From: Candidatus Binatia bacterium
GTDB taxonomy: Bacteria; Desulfobacterota; Binatia; UBA12015
Direction of reading: 5' to 3'
Length of the DNA: 64,000 bases
Assembly (NCBI GenBank): GCA_036563615.1
Contig: DATCMB010000006.1
Location: 504,149-568,148, forward strand
In this document: in pieces, positions 8,917-18,342 of the stretch
Numbering within the stretch: position 1 is the stretch's first letter
Layout: every line of letters begins with the position of its first letter
Program-made: the position numbers and the translations under genes
Notes under the pieces: model-generated
Seen by the model: only the letters and a program-made list of their open reading frames with translations
Database searches by the model: none
Told to the model about the DNA's origin: nothing

Positions 8917-11169
8917 GTGCGAAGATCGGCCCCTGTGCTCCTCGCCGCGCTCGGCATCGCGCTCCTCGCGGGCTGCAGCGGCGAGTCGACGAACGAGATC
9001 GTCGGCGCGCGCCGACCGCAGCACGCGCTGCGCGCGCAGGCCGCCGCGCAGAAGGCCGCGCAGCAGGCGGTCCTCCCCGAGGGCGACGCGCGCCGCGAGC
9101 GACGCATCCTGTTCGGCGACCTGCACGTCCACACGACGTACTCGATCGACGCCTTCATGTACTCGCTGCCACTCTTCGGCGGCGAGGGGGCGCACCCGCC
9201 GGCCGACGCCTGCGACTTCGCGCGCTACTGTGCGGCGGTCGACTTCTTTGCCTTGACGGAGCACGCCGAGGGCCTGACGCCCGAGCAGTGGACCGAGATC
9301 AAGCAGACCATGCGCGAGTGCAACGCGCGCGCCGGCGATCCGCGCGACCCCGACATGGTCGCGTTCGTCGGCTGGGAGTGGACGCAGGTCGGACCGACCC
9401 CGGAGACGCACTTCGGGCACAAGAACGTGATCTTCCCCGGCCTCGCCGACGACGAGCTGCCGGCGCGTGTCATCACCTCGCTCGACGACCGCACGATGCA
9501 GCAAGCGCCCGGCGAGTGGGGGCTGCGCGCGATGCGGATCGCCGCTGCGCTGACGCCCGGCCGCTACGGCGAGTTCGTCGAGTGGATGCGCCAGATCGCG
9601 GCGCTCCCGACCTGCGAGGCCGGCGTCGACACGCGCACGCTGCCCGCGAGCTGTCGCGAGAACGCGCCGACGCCGCGCGAGCTCTTCGAGAAGCTCGCGC
9701 AGTGGGGCTTCGACGTGCTCGTCATCCCGCACGGTCTCACCTGGGGCCTGCACACGCCGGCGGGCGCGCGCCTCGACGTGCAGCTCAAGCCCGGCCTGCA
9801 CGACCCCGAGCGCCAGACGCTCCTCGAAGTGTTCTCCGGACACGGCAACGGCGAGCCGTACCGCGCGTGGCCCGAGCCGCGCGTCGGCGAGGACGGCGAG
9901 GTGGTGTGTCCGCCGCCGACCGAGGACTACCTGCCGTGCTGCTGGCGCGCGGGCGAGATCATCCGCGAGCGCTGCGGCGATCTGCCCACCGACGAGTGCG
10001 AGCGCCGGGTCGAGGAGGCGAGGCGTCTCGCCGCGAGCGCGCTGGTCTCGCCGCACCTCGTGATTCCGGACACGCGCGAGGAGGACTGGCTCGACTGCGA
10101 CCAGTGCCGCGACTGCTTCAAGCCCGCGTTCACGCTGCGCCCGAAGCAGAGCGCACAGTACAGCCTCGCGCTGTCGCGACCGGGCGAAGGCGGCCACGGC
10201 GACGAAGCCCGTGATGGTGACGACGACAGCGAGCCGCTGCGCTTCCGCTGGGGCTTCGTCGCCTCGAGCGACGACCACCACGCGCGCCCGGGTACCGGTT
10301 ACAAGCAGGTCGGCCGGCGCTGGATGACCGACACGCACGGCTTCTCCTCCGAGTGGTACGAGTGGGCGCTGCGCGAGTGGGCGATGGGCGAGCAGGTCGA
10401 CCCGCAGCGTGCGCAGCCCGTCACGCGCACCGAGCGCAGCTTCGCGACGCTCTTCGACGTCGAGCGCGTGTCGTCGTTCATGTACCCGGGCGGGCTCGTC
10501 GCCGTGCACGCCGACGGCCGCGACCGCGACTCGATCTGGCGCGCGCTCAAGCGGCGCGAGGTCTACGGCACGAGCGGTCCGCGCATCCTGCTGTGGTTCG
10601 ATCTGGTGAACGCGCCGGGCGGTCCCGCGCCGATGGGCAGCGAGGTGCGCATGAGCGAGGCGCCGCGCTTCGAGGTGCGCGCGGTCGGCTCGCTGGTGCA
10701 GAAGCCCGGCTGTCCGCCCGAGAGCGTCTCGGGTCTCCCCGCGGAGCGCCTCGAGAAGCTCTGCCACGGCGAGTGCTACAACCCCGGCGACGAGCGCGTG
10801 CCGATCGCGGCGATCGAGATCGTGCGCGTGCGCCCGCAGACGACGCCCGACGAGGACGTCGCGACGCTGATCGACGATCCGTGGCGACGCTTCGAGTGTC
10901 CGCCCGATCCGGCGGGCTGCGTGGCGACCTTCGAGGATCCGGAGTTCGCGTCGTCGGGGCGCGACGCGGTGTACTACGCGCGCGCGATCCAGCAGGAGAC
11001 GCCGGCGATCAACGGCGCCAACCTGCGCACGCGCTTCGATGCGGAGGACAACGCGGTCGCCGTCGAGCCCTGCCACGGCAGCTATCGCGCCCGGCCGAAC
11101 GACGACTGCCTCGCCCCGGTCGCCGAGCGCGCCTGGTCGTCGCCGATCTTCGTCGATCAGGCGCGCTGA
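8917..11169 (+). CDS. DUF3604 family lipoprotein, PHP-like
   Basis: The 750-residue product starts with a lipoprotein signal (LLAALGIALLAGC, lipidated Cys at residue 20), so it is probably anchored in the cell envelope. After a short linker comes GDLHVHTTYSIDAF, a PHP-type metal-binding start, and the full length of the DUF3604 family. The sequence is unusually cysteine-rich in the middle (for example CDQCRDC), consistent with disulfides or metal sites outside the cytoplasm. DUF3604 proteins are common in environmental bacteria, but I know of no proven reaction; a metal-dependent phosphoesterase or related hydrolase is plausible from the fold. The start is a GTG. The gene is flanked by repair genes but converges on polX, so it is probably not part of that unit. 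Confidence 0.85.
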   Translation: MRRSAPVLLAALGIALLAGCSGESTNEIVGARRPQHALRAQAAAQKAAQQAVLPEGDARRERRILFGDLHVHTTYSIDAFMYSLPLFGGEGAHPPADACDFARYCAAVDFFALTEHAEGLTPEQWTEIKQTMRECNARAGDPRDPDMVAFVGWEWTQVGPTPETHFGHKNVIFPGLADDELPARVITSLDDRTMQQAPGEWGLRAMRIAAALTPGRYGEFVEWMRQIAALPTCEAGVDTRTLPASCRENAPTPRELFEKLAQWGFDVLVIPHGLTWGLHTPAGARLDVQLKPGLHDPERQTLLEVFSGHGNGEPYRAWPEPRVGEDGEVVCPPPTEDYLPCCWRAGEIIRERCGDLPTDECERRVEEARRLAASALVSPHLVIPDTREEDWLDCDQCRDCFKPAFTLRPKQSAQYSLALSRPGEGGHGDEARDGDDDSEPLRFRWGFVASSDDHHARPGTGYKQVGRRWMTDTHGFSSEWYEWALREWAMGEQVDPQRAQPVTRTERSFATLFDVERVSSFMYPGGLVAVHADGRDRDSIWRALKRREVYGTSGPRILLWFDLVNAPGGPAPMGSEVRMSEAPRFEVRAVGSLVQKPGCPPESVSGLPAERLEKLCHGECYNPGDERVPIAAIEIVRVRPQTTPDEDVATLIDDPWRRFECPPDPAGCVATFEDPEFASSGRDAVYYARAIQQETPAINGANLRTRFDAEDNAVAVEPCHGSYRARPNDDCLAPVAERAWSSPIFVDQAR

Positions 11170-11247
11170 GCGCGCGCGGCGCGCTCACGCGAACGCGCCT
11201 CGTGCTTCGCGTCGCCGCGCCGCTTGCTCACGCGACGTGCAGCTCGC

Positions 11248-12981
11248 TCACGCGCTCGCGCCGCGCGCCCAGGCGGCGAGGCGGTCTGCGTCCCACGTGT
11301 TCGCGACCCGCGCTGGATCGACCCACGCGCGCTGCGCGTTGAGCGCCGCGTAGTCGACGCGCGCGAGCTCGCTCGCGCGGTGCGCGTCGCTCGACAGCAC
11401 GAGGACGACGTTGCGCTCGCGGGCGATGCGCAGCGCGTCCACCGACAGGTCGAGGCGCGGCAGCCCGCCGTTGATCTCGAGCGCGGTGCCGGTCGCCTCG
11501 GCGGCGGCGAGCACCGCGTCGAGGTCGAGATCGATCGGCGGCCGTGCGCCGATCATGCGCGCCGAGAGGTGTCCGATCATGCGCACCGCCGGGTCCTGCA
11601 TCGCGGTGACGATGCGCCGGGTCTGCGCCGCGCGGTCGAGATCGAAGTGGTCGTGCACGCTCGCGAGACACCAGTCGAAGGTGCTGCGGAATTCGGGATC
11701 CCAGTCGAGCTCGCCGTTGCGGCCGATGTTGAGCTCGACCCCGTGCAGCAGCAGGATCCGGTCGCCGACCTCGCGCTGCACGGCGCGGATCTTCGCGCGC
11801 TGCGCGAGCAGCGCCTCGCGTCCGACGCCGGAGATCGTGTTCTCCGCGTGCTCGGTGATCGCGAGCACGCGCACGCCGCGCGCGATCGCCGCCATCACCA
11901 CCTCCTCGAGCGGCGAGCGCCCGTCGCCCGAGGTCGTGGTGTGGACGTGGAAGTCGCCGATCGTCTGCTCGATCGGCCGCGGCAAGAGCCCCTTCTCGGC
12001 GGCCTCGATCTCGCCCTGGTCCTCGCGCAGCACGGGCGGGATCCACGGCAGCCCGAGCGCCGCGTAGATCTCCTCCTCGGTCTCCGACGCGATCACCTTG
12101 CCGGTCTCGAGCTCGGCGAGCGCGTACTCGTTGAGCGTCCAGCCGCGCGCGAGCGCGCGCGTGCGCAGCTTGATGTTGTGTCCCTTGCTGCCGGTGAAGT
12201 AGAGCCGCGCGGCGCCGAGCTGGTGCGCGGCGACGACTCGCAGGTCGACCTGCGTGCCGCGGCGCGTGACGATGCTCGTCTTGCCCTCGCCGCGCACCAG
12301 CACGCGGTCGACGACGTTCATCCCGACGAACGCCTCCATGACCTTCGCCGGGTCGGACGCCGCGACGATGATGTCGACGTCGCCGACCGTCTCGCAGAAG
12401 CGGCGCAGCGAGCCCGCGTAGGACGCGTGCGTCACGCCCGGCACCTGCGCGAGGTGCGCGACGATGCGCTCCGCGAGCGGCAGCGCGACCGAGATCGGCG
12501 TGCGCTTGCCGCCGCCGCCCTCCTCGAGGCGCGCGATCGCGGCGGCGAGCTTCTCCTCGCTCTTCGGGCCGAAGCCGCGCAGGTTGCGCAGACGGTGCTC
12601 GGCGAGGACGCGCTTCAGATCGTCGAGCCCGGTGACGCCGAGCTCCGTGCGCAGCCGCTGGATCGCCTTCGGACCGAGTCCCGGGATGCGCGTCAGCGCG
12701 ACGATCGACGGCGGGTGCTTGACGCGCAGCTCCTCGAGCTTCTTCACCTTGCCGGTCTCGATCAGCTCGCGGATCTTCGCCGCCGTGCTCTTGCCGACGC
12801 CGGGGATCTTCTCGAGCTCCTTCGCCGACAGCTTCGCGAGGTCGCCCGGATACGCCTCGATGCCGTACGCGGCGCTCTCGTAGGCGCGCACACGGAAGGA
12901 CTGCGGGTCGCCCTCGTCGAGGATCACGAGCTCGGTGAGCTCGCGCAGCATGTCGAGAACGTCCTGCTTCGTGTCGGCCAC
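11248..12981 (-). CDS. polX: DNA polymerase/3'-5' exonuclease PolX (family X with PHP domain)
   Basis: The 577-residue product has the usual PolX order: N-terminal HhH-rich 8-kDa domain (IPGVGKSTAAKI, IPGLGPKAI), family X polymerase core with AGSLRRFCETVGDVDIIV (metal-binding aspartates), and a C-terminal PHP nuclease domain beginning DFHVHTTTSGDG and containing AITEHAE. Such enzymes fill short gaps and trim 3' ends in base excision repair and end joining. The GTG at 12981 gives an N-terminus that aligns with the family; a GGAG sits only 2 bases upstream, so translation initiation may be weak. Its start codon is only 24 bases from the start of the divergent LigD-polymerase gene. Assignment is firm. 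Confidence 0.93.
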   Translation of the reverse strand: MADTKQDVLDMLRELTELVILDEGDPQSFRVRAYESAAYGIEAYPGDLAKLSAKELEKIPGVGKSTAAKIRELIETGKVKKLEELRVKHPPSIVALTRIPGLGPKAIQRLRTELGVTGLDDLKRVLAEHRLRNLRGFGPKSEEKLAAAIARLEEGGGGKRTPISVALPLAERIVAHLAQVPGVTHASYAGSLRRFCETVGDVDIIVAASDPAKVMEAFVGMNVVDRVLVRGEGKTSIVTRRGTQVDLRVVAAHQLGAARLYFTGSKGHNIKLRTRALARGWTLNEYALAELETGKVIASETEEEIYAALGLPWIPPVLREDQGEIEAAEKGLLPRPIEQTIGDFHVHTTTSGDGRSPLEEVVMAAIARGVRVLAITEHAENTISGVGREALLAQRAKIRAVQREVGDRILLLHGVELNIGRNGELDWDPEFRSTFDWCLASVHDHFDLDRAAQTRRIVTAMQDPAVRMIGHLSARMIGARPPIDLDLDAVLAAAEATGTALEINGGLPRLDLSVDALRIARERNVVLVLSSDAHRASELARVDYAALNAQRAWVDPARVANTWDADRLAAWARGASA

Positions 12982-13005
12982 GTCTCCGGTGTACCTTCCG
13001 GTGCC

Positions 13006-14346
13006 GTGGCGAAGAAAGAGGACGCCGAGATCCTGACGATCGACGGGCGCGAGGTGCGCGTCAGCAATCCGTCGAAGCTCTACTTCTCGCGCGAGGCGCG
13101 GGTCACGAAGCTCGAGCTGGTGCGCTACTACCTGTCGGTCGCGGACGGCGCGCTGCGCGGCATCCGCGACCGGCCGATCGTGCTGAAGCGCTTCGTCGAC
13201 GGCGCGGAAGGCGAGCCGTTCTACCAGAAGCGCGCGCCGGAGAAGCGTCCGGAGTGGCTGCGCACGGTGACGCTGAGCTTCCCGTCGGGACGCACCGCCG
13301 AGGAGGTCGTGGTCGACGACGCGGCGGGGCTCGCGTGGATCGTCAACCTCGGCTGCATCGAGCTGCACCCGCACCCGGTGCGCACCGGCGACCTCGAGCA
13401 CCCCGACGAGCTGCGCATCGACCTCGATCCGACGCCGGGCGTGGCCTGGGACGACGTGCGTCGCGTGACGCTCGAGGTGAAGGCGCTGCTCGACGAGCTC
13501 GGGCTCGTCGGCTGGCCGAAGACCAGCGGCTCGCGCGGCATGCACGTCAACGTGCGGATCCAGCCGCGCTGGACCTTCACCGAGGTCCGTCGCGCGGCGC
13601 TCGCGTTGGCGCGCGAGATCGAGCGCCGCGTCCCCAACCTCGCAACCAGCAAGTGGTGGAAGGAGGAGCGCCACGGCGTCTTCCTCGACTACAACCAGAA
13701 CGCGAAGGACCGCACGACGTGCTCCGCGTACTCGGTGCGTCCGCTGCCCGACGCGCGCGTCTCGACGCCGCTTCGCTGGGACGAGGTCGCGGACTGCGAG
13801 CCCGCCGACTTCACGCTCTTCACCGTGCCGAAGCGCCTCGCCGAGATCGGCGACCCGCACGCCGCGATCGACGAGCATCCGGGCTCGCTCGAGGGACTGC
13901 TCGAGCTCGCGGCGCGCGACGAGGCGAACGGGCTCGGCGACGCGCCGTGGCCGCCGCACTACCGCAAGATGGAGGGCGAGGCGCCGCGGGTCGCGCCGTC
14001 GCGCGCGCGCAAGCGCGCCGGCACGAAAAGCTCGTCTGCATCCGGCGGCGGCGGCAGACGGCGCAGCTCGATGCCGCTTCTCACCATCGCCAGCTCGCCG
14101 CACCGTGACGAAGCGCTCGCCGGGCTCGAGCGCTGGAAGGCGCGCTGGCCGGACGCCGCGCGCCACCTGGCGCCCGAGGACGTGCTGATCGACTCGATGC
14201 GCGGCCGCTCGAGCACCTGGACGCGCATCCGCGTCAACCTGAAGAGCGTCCCCGAGGAGCTGCGTCCGCCGCAGGAGACGCCCGATCCCGACGACGACCC
14301 GACGCGCGAGTGGCGCGAGGTGCACCGACGCAAGCCCGCGAGCTGA
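13006..14346 (+). CDS. LigD-type DNA polymerase/primase (stand-alone polymerase domain)
   Basis: The product (about 446 residues) is an archaeo-eukaryotic-primase-type polymerase like the polymerase domain of LigD, which adds nucleotides at broken DNA ends. The entry VRVSNPSKLYFS, the catalytic metal motif RIDLDPTPG, and WPKTSGSRGMHV (conserved His) are all present. There is no ligase or phosphoesterase domain; the LigC-like ligase is encoded separately 4 kb upstream. After about residue 320 comes a basic Gly/Ser linker and an extra region of about 90 residues (from SSMPLLTIAS) ending in acidic and basic tails, which I do not recognise. The GTG at 13006 is the best start but no clear ribosome-binding site precedes it. 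Confidence 0.9.
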   Translation: MAKKEDAEILTIDGREVRVSNPSKLYFSREARVTKLELVRYYLSVADGALRGIRDRPIVLKRFVDGAEGEPFYQKRAPEKRPEWLRTVTLSFPSGRTAEEVVVDDAAGLAWIVNLGCIELHPHPVRTGDLEHPDELRIDLDPTPGVAWDDVRRVTLEVKALLDELGLVGWPKTSGSRGMHVNVRIQPRWTFTEVRRAALALAREIERRVPNLATSKWWKEERHGVFLDYNQNAKDRTTCSAYSVRPLPDARVSTPLRWDEVADCEPADFTLFTVPKRLAEIGDPHAAIDEHPGSLEGLLELAARDEANGLGDAPWPPHYRKMEGEAPRVAPSRARKRAGTKSSSASGGGGRRRSSMPLLTIASSPHRDEALAGLERWKARWPDAARHLAPEDVLIDSMRGRSSTWTRIRVNLKSVPEELRPPQETPDPDDDPTREWREVHRRKPAS

Positions 14347-14474
14347 GCGGAAGCACGCCGCGTCTCTTGTCGGAGCTGCGCCGCGACATTAGGAACGTCG
14401 GTCGCATGAACGGCTGCGGCGGCGAGGCGAGGTAAGGAGCGGCACGTCGCGGCCCGCGCGGCGCGGTTTGGGGC

Positions 14475-16112
14475 ATGGCGGTCGACGAGAGCACCTCTGA
14501 CGCCGCGCCGGAGAAGGGCGGCGCGGCGCGCGAGCCGGAGCTCACGCCGCGCATGGTGCGGCGCGAGCTGCGCGACCTCGCGCGCACGCACGAGCGCCGC
14601 CGTCGGCAGCTGCCGCGCGCGCTCGTGGTCGGCGTCGTCGCGGGTCTCGTCGCGGTGGCGTTCAAGTGGGCGCTCGACGGCGGCGATCTTCTGCACGCGC
14701 GGCTCGCCGCCTTCACGCGCGAGGAGCCCTGGCTCGGCCTCGCGCTCTACGTGCTGCTCGGCGCCGTCGGCGGCGGGCTCGCGGTGTGGCTCGTGCAGCG
14801 CTTCGCGCCCGACGCGTCGGGCAGCGGCATCCCGCACGTCAAGGCGGTGCTGCACCACCTGCGCGAGCTGCGCTGGGCGAGCATCCTGCCCGTCAAGTTC
14901 CTGGGCGGCGTGATCGGCATCGGCGGCGCGGGCATCGCGCTCGGCCGCGAGGGTCCGACGATCCAGATGGGCGCGTCGGTGGGCGGCATGGTGAGCGGCT
15001 GGTTCCGCTGCACGCCGCGCGAGCGCCAGACGCTGATCGCGGCGGGCGCGGGCGCGGGGCTGTCGGCGGCGTTCAACGCGCCGCTCGCCGGGCTCGTCTT
15101 CGTGCTCGAGGAGCTGCAGCGCGACTTCTCGCCGGCGGTGTTCACCGTCACGCTGATCGCGTCGGTGACTGCAGACGTCGTCGCGCGATACTTGACGAGC
15201 GAGCTGCCGGTCTTTCACATCGGCACGAAAGCCGTCGCGCCGCTGACCTCGCTGCCGCTGGCGCTGCTGATCGGTGTGATCGCGGCGCCGGTCGGCATCG
15301 CGTTCAACCGCACGCTGGTCGCGACGATGAGCAGGCTCCAGGCGTGGCGCGTGCCCGGCTGGGTGCGCGGCGCCGCCGTCGGCGTCGCGGTCGGCGTCGT
15401 CGGCTGGTTCGTGCCGTCGTCGCTCGCCGGCGGTCAGCGTCTCGTCGAGCAGACGCTCGCCGGCGCGCTCTCGGCGCAGATGCTGGTCGGCTTCTTCGCG
15501 CTGCGCTTCGCGCTCACCATGGCGAGCTACGGAAGCGGCGCGCCCGGTGGGATCTTCGCGCCGATGCTGGTGCTCGGCGCCACGCTCGGCATGGCGATCG
15601 CCGAGGCGGTGGACGAGGTCTTGCCGGAGATCGTGTCGCACCCGGAGACCTTCGCCGTGGTCGGCATGGCGGCGCTGTTCACCGCGATCGTGCGCGCGCC
15701 GCTCACCGGCATCGTGCTCATGGTCGAGATGACCGGCGACTACGGGCTCGTCCTGCCGCTGCTGATCGCCGCGCTCGCGGCGGGCGGCATCGCCGACTAC
15801 CTGGGTGACGCGCCGATCTACGACGTCCTGCTGCGCCGCGACCTGGGACGCTGGCAGACGCGGCAGCTCGACGAGGCGCTGCTGCTCGATCTCGTGGTCT
15901 CGCCGGGCGCGCGCTTCGAAGGACGCGCGGTGCGCGAGCTCGGGCTGCCGCCCGGCTGCATCGTCGTGTCGGTGCAGCGCGGGCTCAACGCGCACGTGCC
16001 GACCGCGGACTTCCGCCTCGAGGCCGGCGACCGGATCACGGTCGTCGTTGCGGCCGAGGCGGCAGCGGCGGTCGCGACGCTGCGCGAGGGGACCGAGCGT
16101 TCTTCGGCGTGA
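14475..16112 (+). CDS. ClC-family chloride/proton antiporter with C-terminal TrkA-C domain
   Basis: The 545-residue inner-membrane protein carries the ClC signatures GSGIP (116-120), GREGP with the gating glutamate Glu159, and GAPGGIFAPMLVLGA. A paired EE in VLEELQRDF corresponds to the internal proton glutamate of the E. coli antiporter, so H+/Cl- exchange is more likely than a channel. After the transmembrane domain, residues about 470-540 form a TrkA-C-like ligand-binding domain instead of the usual CBS pair (RAVRELGLPPGCIVVSV). It may serve acid resistance or ion homeostasis. The ATG at 14475 precedes a soluble basic N-terminus of about 45 residues. Confidence 0.93.
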   Translation: MAVDESTSDAAPEKGGAAREPELTPRMVRRELRDLARTHERRRRQLPRALVVGVVAGLVAVAFKWALDGGDLLHARLAAFTREEPWLGLALYVLLGAVGGGLAVWLVQRFAPDASGSGIPHVKAVLHHLRELRWASILPVKFLGGVIGIGGAGIALGREGPTIQMGASVGGMVSGWFRCTPRERQTLIAAGAGAGLSAAFNAPLAGLVFVLEELQRDFSPAVFTVTLIASVTADVVARYLTSELPVFHIGTKAVAPLTSLPLALLIGVIAAPVGIAFNRTLVATMSRLQAWRVPGWVRGAAVGVAVGVVGWFVPSSLAGGQRLVEQTLAGALSAQMLVGFFALRFALTMASYGSGAPGGIFAPMLVLGATLGMAIAEAVDEVLPEIVSHPETFAVVGMAALFTAIVRAPLTGIVLMVEMTGDYGLVLPLLIAALAAGGIADYLGDAPIYDVLLRRDLGRWQTRQLDEALLLDLVVSPGARFEGRAVRELGLPPGCIVVSVQRGLNAHVPTADFRLEAGDRITVVVAAEAAAAVATLREGTERSSA

Positions 16113-16182
16113 GCGCGCGCGACGCGGCCGCGCAAATTTGCTAGCGCACGGGCGCGCAGACGCACCACAGGACCCAGGAGCG

Positions 16183-17343
16183 ATGATCGATCCCCGTACG
16201 GCGCAGGCCGCCGAGCTGATGACGACCTTCGTCGAGCGCACGGGTGTCGCCGAGGGCGACGCCACGCGGCGCTACCTCTGGACCGACGCGTTCGCCGTCA
16301 CGAACCTCCTCGGCCTCGAGCGCGCGACCGGCGACGCCCGCTGGCGCGAGCTCGCGCTGCGCCTCATCGACCACGTGCACCACGTCCTCGGACGCCACCG
16401 CCCGGACGACCGGCGCACGGGCTGGATCAGCGGCCTCTCCGAGGAGGAGGGCGAGCGTCACCCGACCGCGGGCGGGCTGCGCATCGGCAAGCGGCTTCCC
16501 GAGCGGCCGCCCGGCACGCCGTACGACGAGCGCGCCGAGTGGGATCGCGACGGGCAGTACTTCCACTACTTGACGAAGTGGATGCACGCGCTCGACCAGA
16601 CGACGCGCGCCACCGGACAGGTGCTCTTTCACCAGTGGGCGCGCGAGCTCGTGCGCGCCGCGCACCGCGGCTTCGTGGTCGTCGGCTCGTCGGGTCGCAA
16701 GCGGATGTGCTGGAAGGCGAGCATCGATCTCTCGCGGCCGCTCGTCGTGTCGATGGGCCAGCACGATCCGCTCGACGGCTGGGTGACCTGCCTGCAGCTC
16801 GCGGCGACGCTGCCCGACGCGGGCCCGGCGATCGCCGACGTCACGGCGGACTTCGGCGCGATGGTGCATCCGAACGGGCTCGCGACCAGCGATCCGCTCG
16901 GGCTCGGCGGACTCCTGAGCGACGCCTGGCGCCTGCACCAGCTCCTCGCGCAGGGCGCGCCGCCGCGCGCCGCGGAGGTGCGCGACGCGCTGCTCGGCGC
17001 CGCGCTCACCGGGCTGAACGTCTACCTCTCGCAGCCCGACCTCCGGCAGCCCGCGTCGCGCCGCCTCGCGTTCCGCGAGCTTGGCCTCGCGATCGGGCTC
17101 GCCGCGGTGCCGATGCTCGAGCGCGACGCGGCGTCGCTCGGCGAGCGCGCGCGTGCGGCGCTCGACGGTCTCCTGCGCGCGCTGCCGGTGCGCGACACGA
17201 TCGAGTCGTTCTGGCTCGCGCCCGAGCACCGCGCGACCGAGATCTGGCGCGAGCACCTCGACATCAACGAGGTCATGCTCGCGACCTGCCTCGCGCCCGA
17301 GGGCTTCCTGCTGCTGCGCCCTCTCGCGTCGGGGAGCAGCTAG
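16183..17343 (+). CDS. Conserved protein of unknown function, helical-barrel-like
   Basis: The 386-residue product has no signal peptide or membrane segment. It is mainly alpha-helical, with repeated aromatic and His/Trp-rich segments (WTDAFAVTNLLGLERATGD, HYLTKWMHALDQTTRATG, MGQHDPLDGWVTCLQL). These resemble the helix hairpins of (alpha/alpha)6-barrel glycan enzymes, but I see no diagnostic catalytic motif and do not assign a reaction. CCAGGAG precedes the ATG at 16183. The stop overlaps by one base the GTG of the sulfotransferase-like gene (TAGTG), so the two are very likely co-translated and functionally linked. Confidence 0.75.
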   Translation: MIDPRTAQAAELMTTFVERTGVAEGDATRRYLWTDAFAVTNLLGLERATGDARWRELALRLIDHVHHVLGRHRPDDRRTGWISGLSEEEGERHPTAGGLRIGKRLPERPPGTPYDERAEWDRDGQYFHYLTKWMHALDQTTRATGQVLFHQWARELVRAAHRGFVVVGSSGRKRMCWKASIDLSRPLVVSMGQHDPLDGWVTCLQLAATLPDAGPAIADVTADFGAMVHPNGLATSDPLGLGGLLSDAWRLHQLLAQGAPPRAAEVRDALLGAALTGLNVYLSQPDLRQPASRRLAFRELGLAIGLAAVPMLERDAASLGERARAALDGLLRALPVRDTIESFWLAPEHRATEIWREHLDINEVMLATCLAPEGFLLLRPLASGSS

Positions 17344-18227
17344 TGCGGACCGGAGGGAACGCGACCCGCCCGCGCTCTCTCGACGGCGACGTGCAGCCCG
17401 TCGTCGTCTTCATCCTGAGCGCCAACCGCTCCGGCTCGACCTGGCTGAACCTGGTGCTCGGCAGCCACTCGTGGGCGGCGAACGTCGGCGAGTTCTACCG
17501 TCCGTTCCTCTTCCCCGGCCACGTGATCTGCCGGCTGTGCGAGGCCGAGGAGCTGCCGAGCTGCACCGTTCTCGCCGGTCTCGAGAGCGTTTCGGCGGAG
17601 CGCGCGTACCACTTCGCGGCGGAGCGCTTCGGCCGCGGCTGCATCGTCGACGCCTCGAAGCGGCTCGACTGGTGCGCGCGCTTCCTCGCCCGCGACGACC
17701 TGTCGGTCCGCCTCGTGCACCTCGTGCGGCATCCTGCGGGCTACGTCGCCTCCGAGCTGATCCGCCGCCCGCACGAGATGCCGTCGTCGCTGTTCGACGA
17801 GTGGCGCCGCATCAACGGCGAGATCGAGGAGTTCACCGCGGCGTCCGGAAGGCCGCACATGGTCGTCGCGTACGACGACCTCGCCGACGCTCCGCACGAG
17901 GAGATGCCGCGCCTCTGCACGTTCGCCGGCGGCGAGTTCGAGCCCGCCGCGCTCGAGTACTGGCGCTTCCCGCACCACGGGCTCGGCGCGAACGGCGCGG
18001 CGTCGCTCTACCTCGCGGGCCGCAAGCGAAGAAACTGGGAGCGCTCGGAGGACGCGTTCTACGAGGCGGCGAAGCAGCGTCCCGTGCGCGCCGATACGCG
18101 CTGGGCCGAGCGGCTTCCGGCGGACGAGTGCGAGCGCATGCTCGACCACCCATACGTCGCGCAGCTCCGCGCCCGCATCGGCACCGCACGCGCGTGGGCG
18201 CGACCGTCGGATCTCGGTCGGCGCTGA
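17343..18227 (+). CDS. Sulfotransferase family protein
   Basis: The 294-residue product has the PAPS-binding P-loop of sulfotransferases near the N-terminus (ILSANRSGSTWLNLVLG) and the 3'-phosphate-binding segment RLVHLVRHPAGYVASEL in the middle. These enzymes move sulfate from PAPS to a carbohydrate, lipid or protein acceptor; the acceptor is unknown. The GTG at 17343 overlaps the upstream stop and has GGGGAG 5 or so bases before it; an in-frame GTG at 17391 is a weaker alternative. With the preceding unknown gene and the following GT-C-like membrane protein it could form a small envelope glycan sulfation locus, which is inference. Confidence 0.82.
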   Translation: MRTGGNATRPRSLDGDVQPVVVFILSANRSGSTWLNLVLGSHSWAANVGEFYRPFLFPGHVICRLCEAEELPSCTVLAGLESVSAERAYHFAAERFGRGCIVDASKRLDWCARFLARDDLSVRLVHLVRHPAGYVASELIRRPHEMPSSLFDEWRRINGEIEEFTAASGRPHMVVAYDDLADAPHEEMPRLCTFAGGEFEPAALEYWRFPHHGLGANGAASLYLAGRKRRNWERSEDAFYEAAKQRPVRADTRWAERLPADECERMLDHPYVAQLRARIGTARAWARPSDLGRR

Positions 18228-18342
18228 GAGGTCCGCTCGCGCGCGGCGACGCGGGTCGGGTCGAGCACGCCGCGGCACGCGTGGCGCAGGCGTATGCGCA
18301 GTGCGCCGTGACGTTCGCCGTCGCGTCGCGTAGCAGGAAGGC

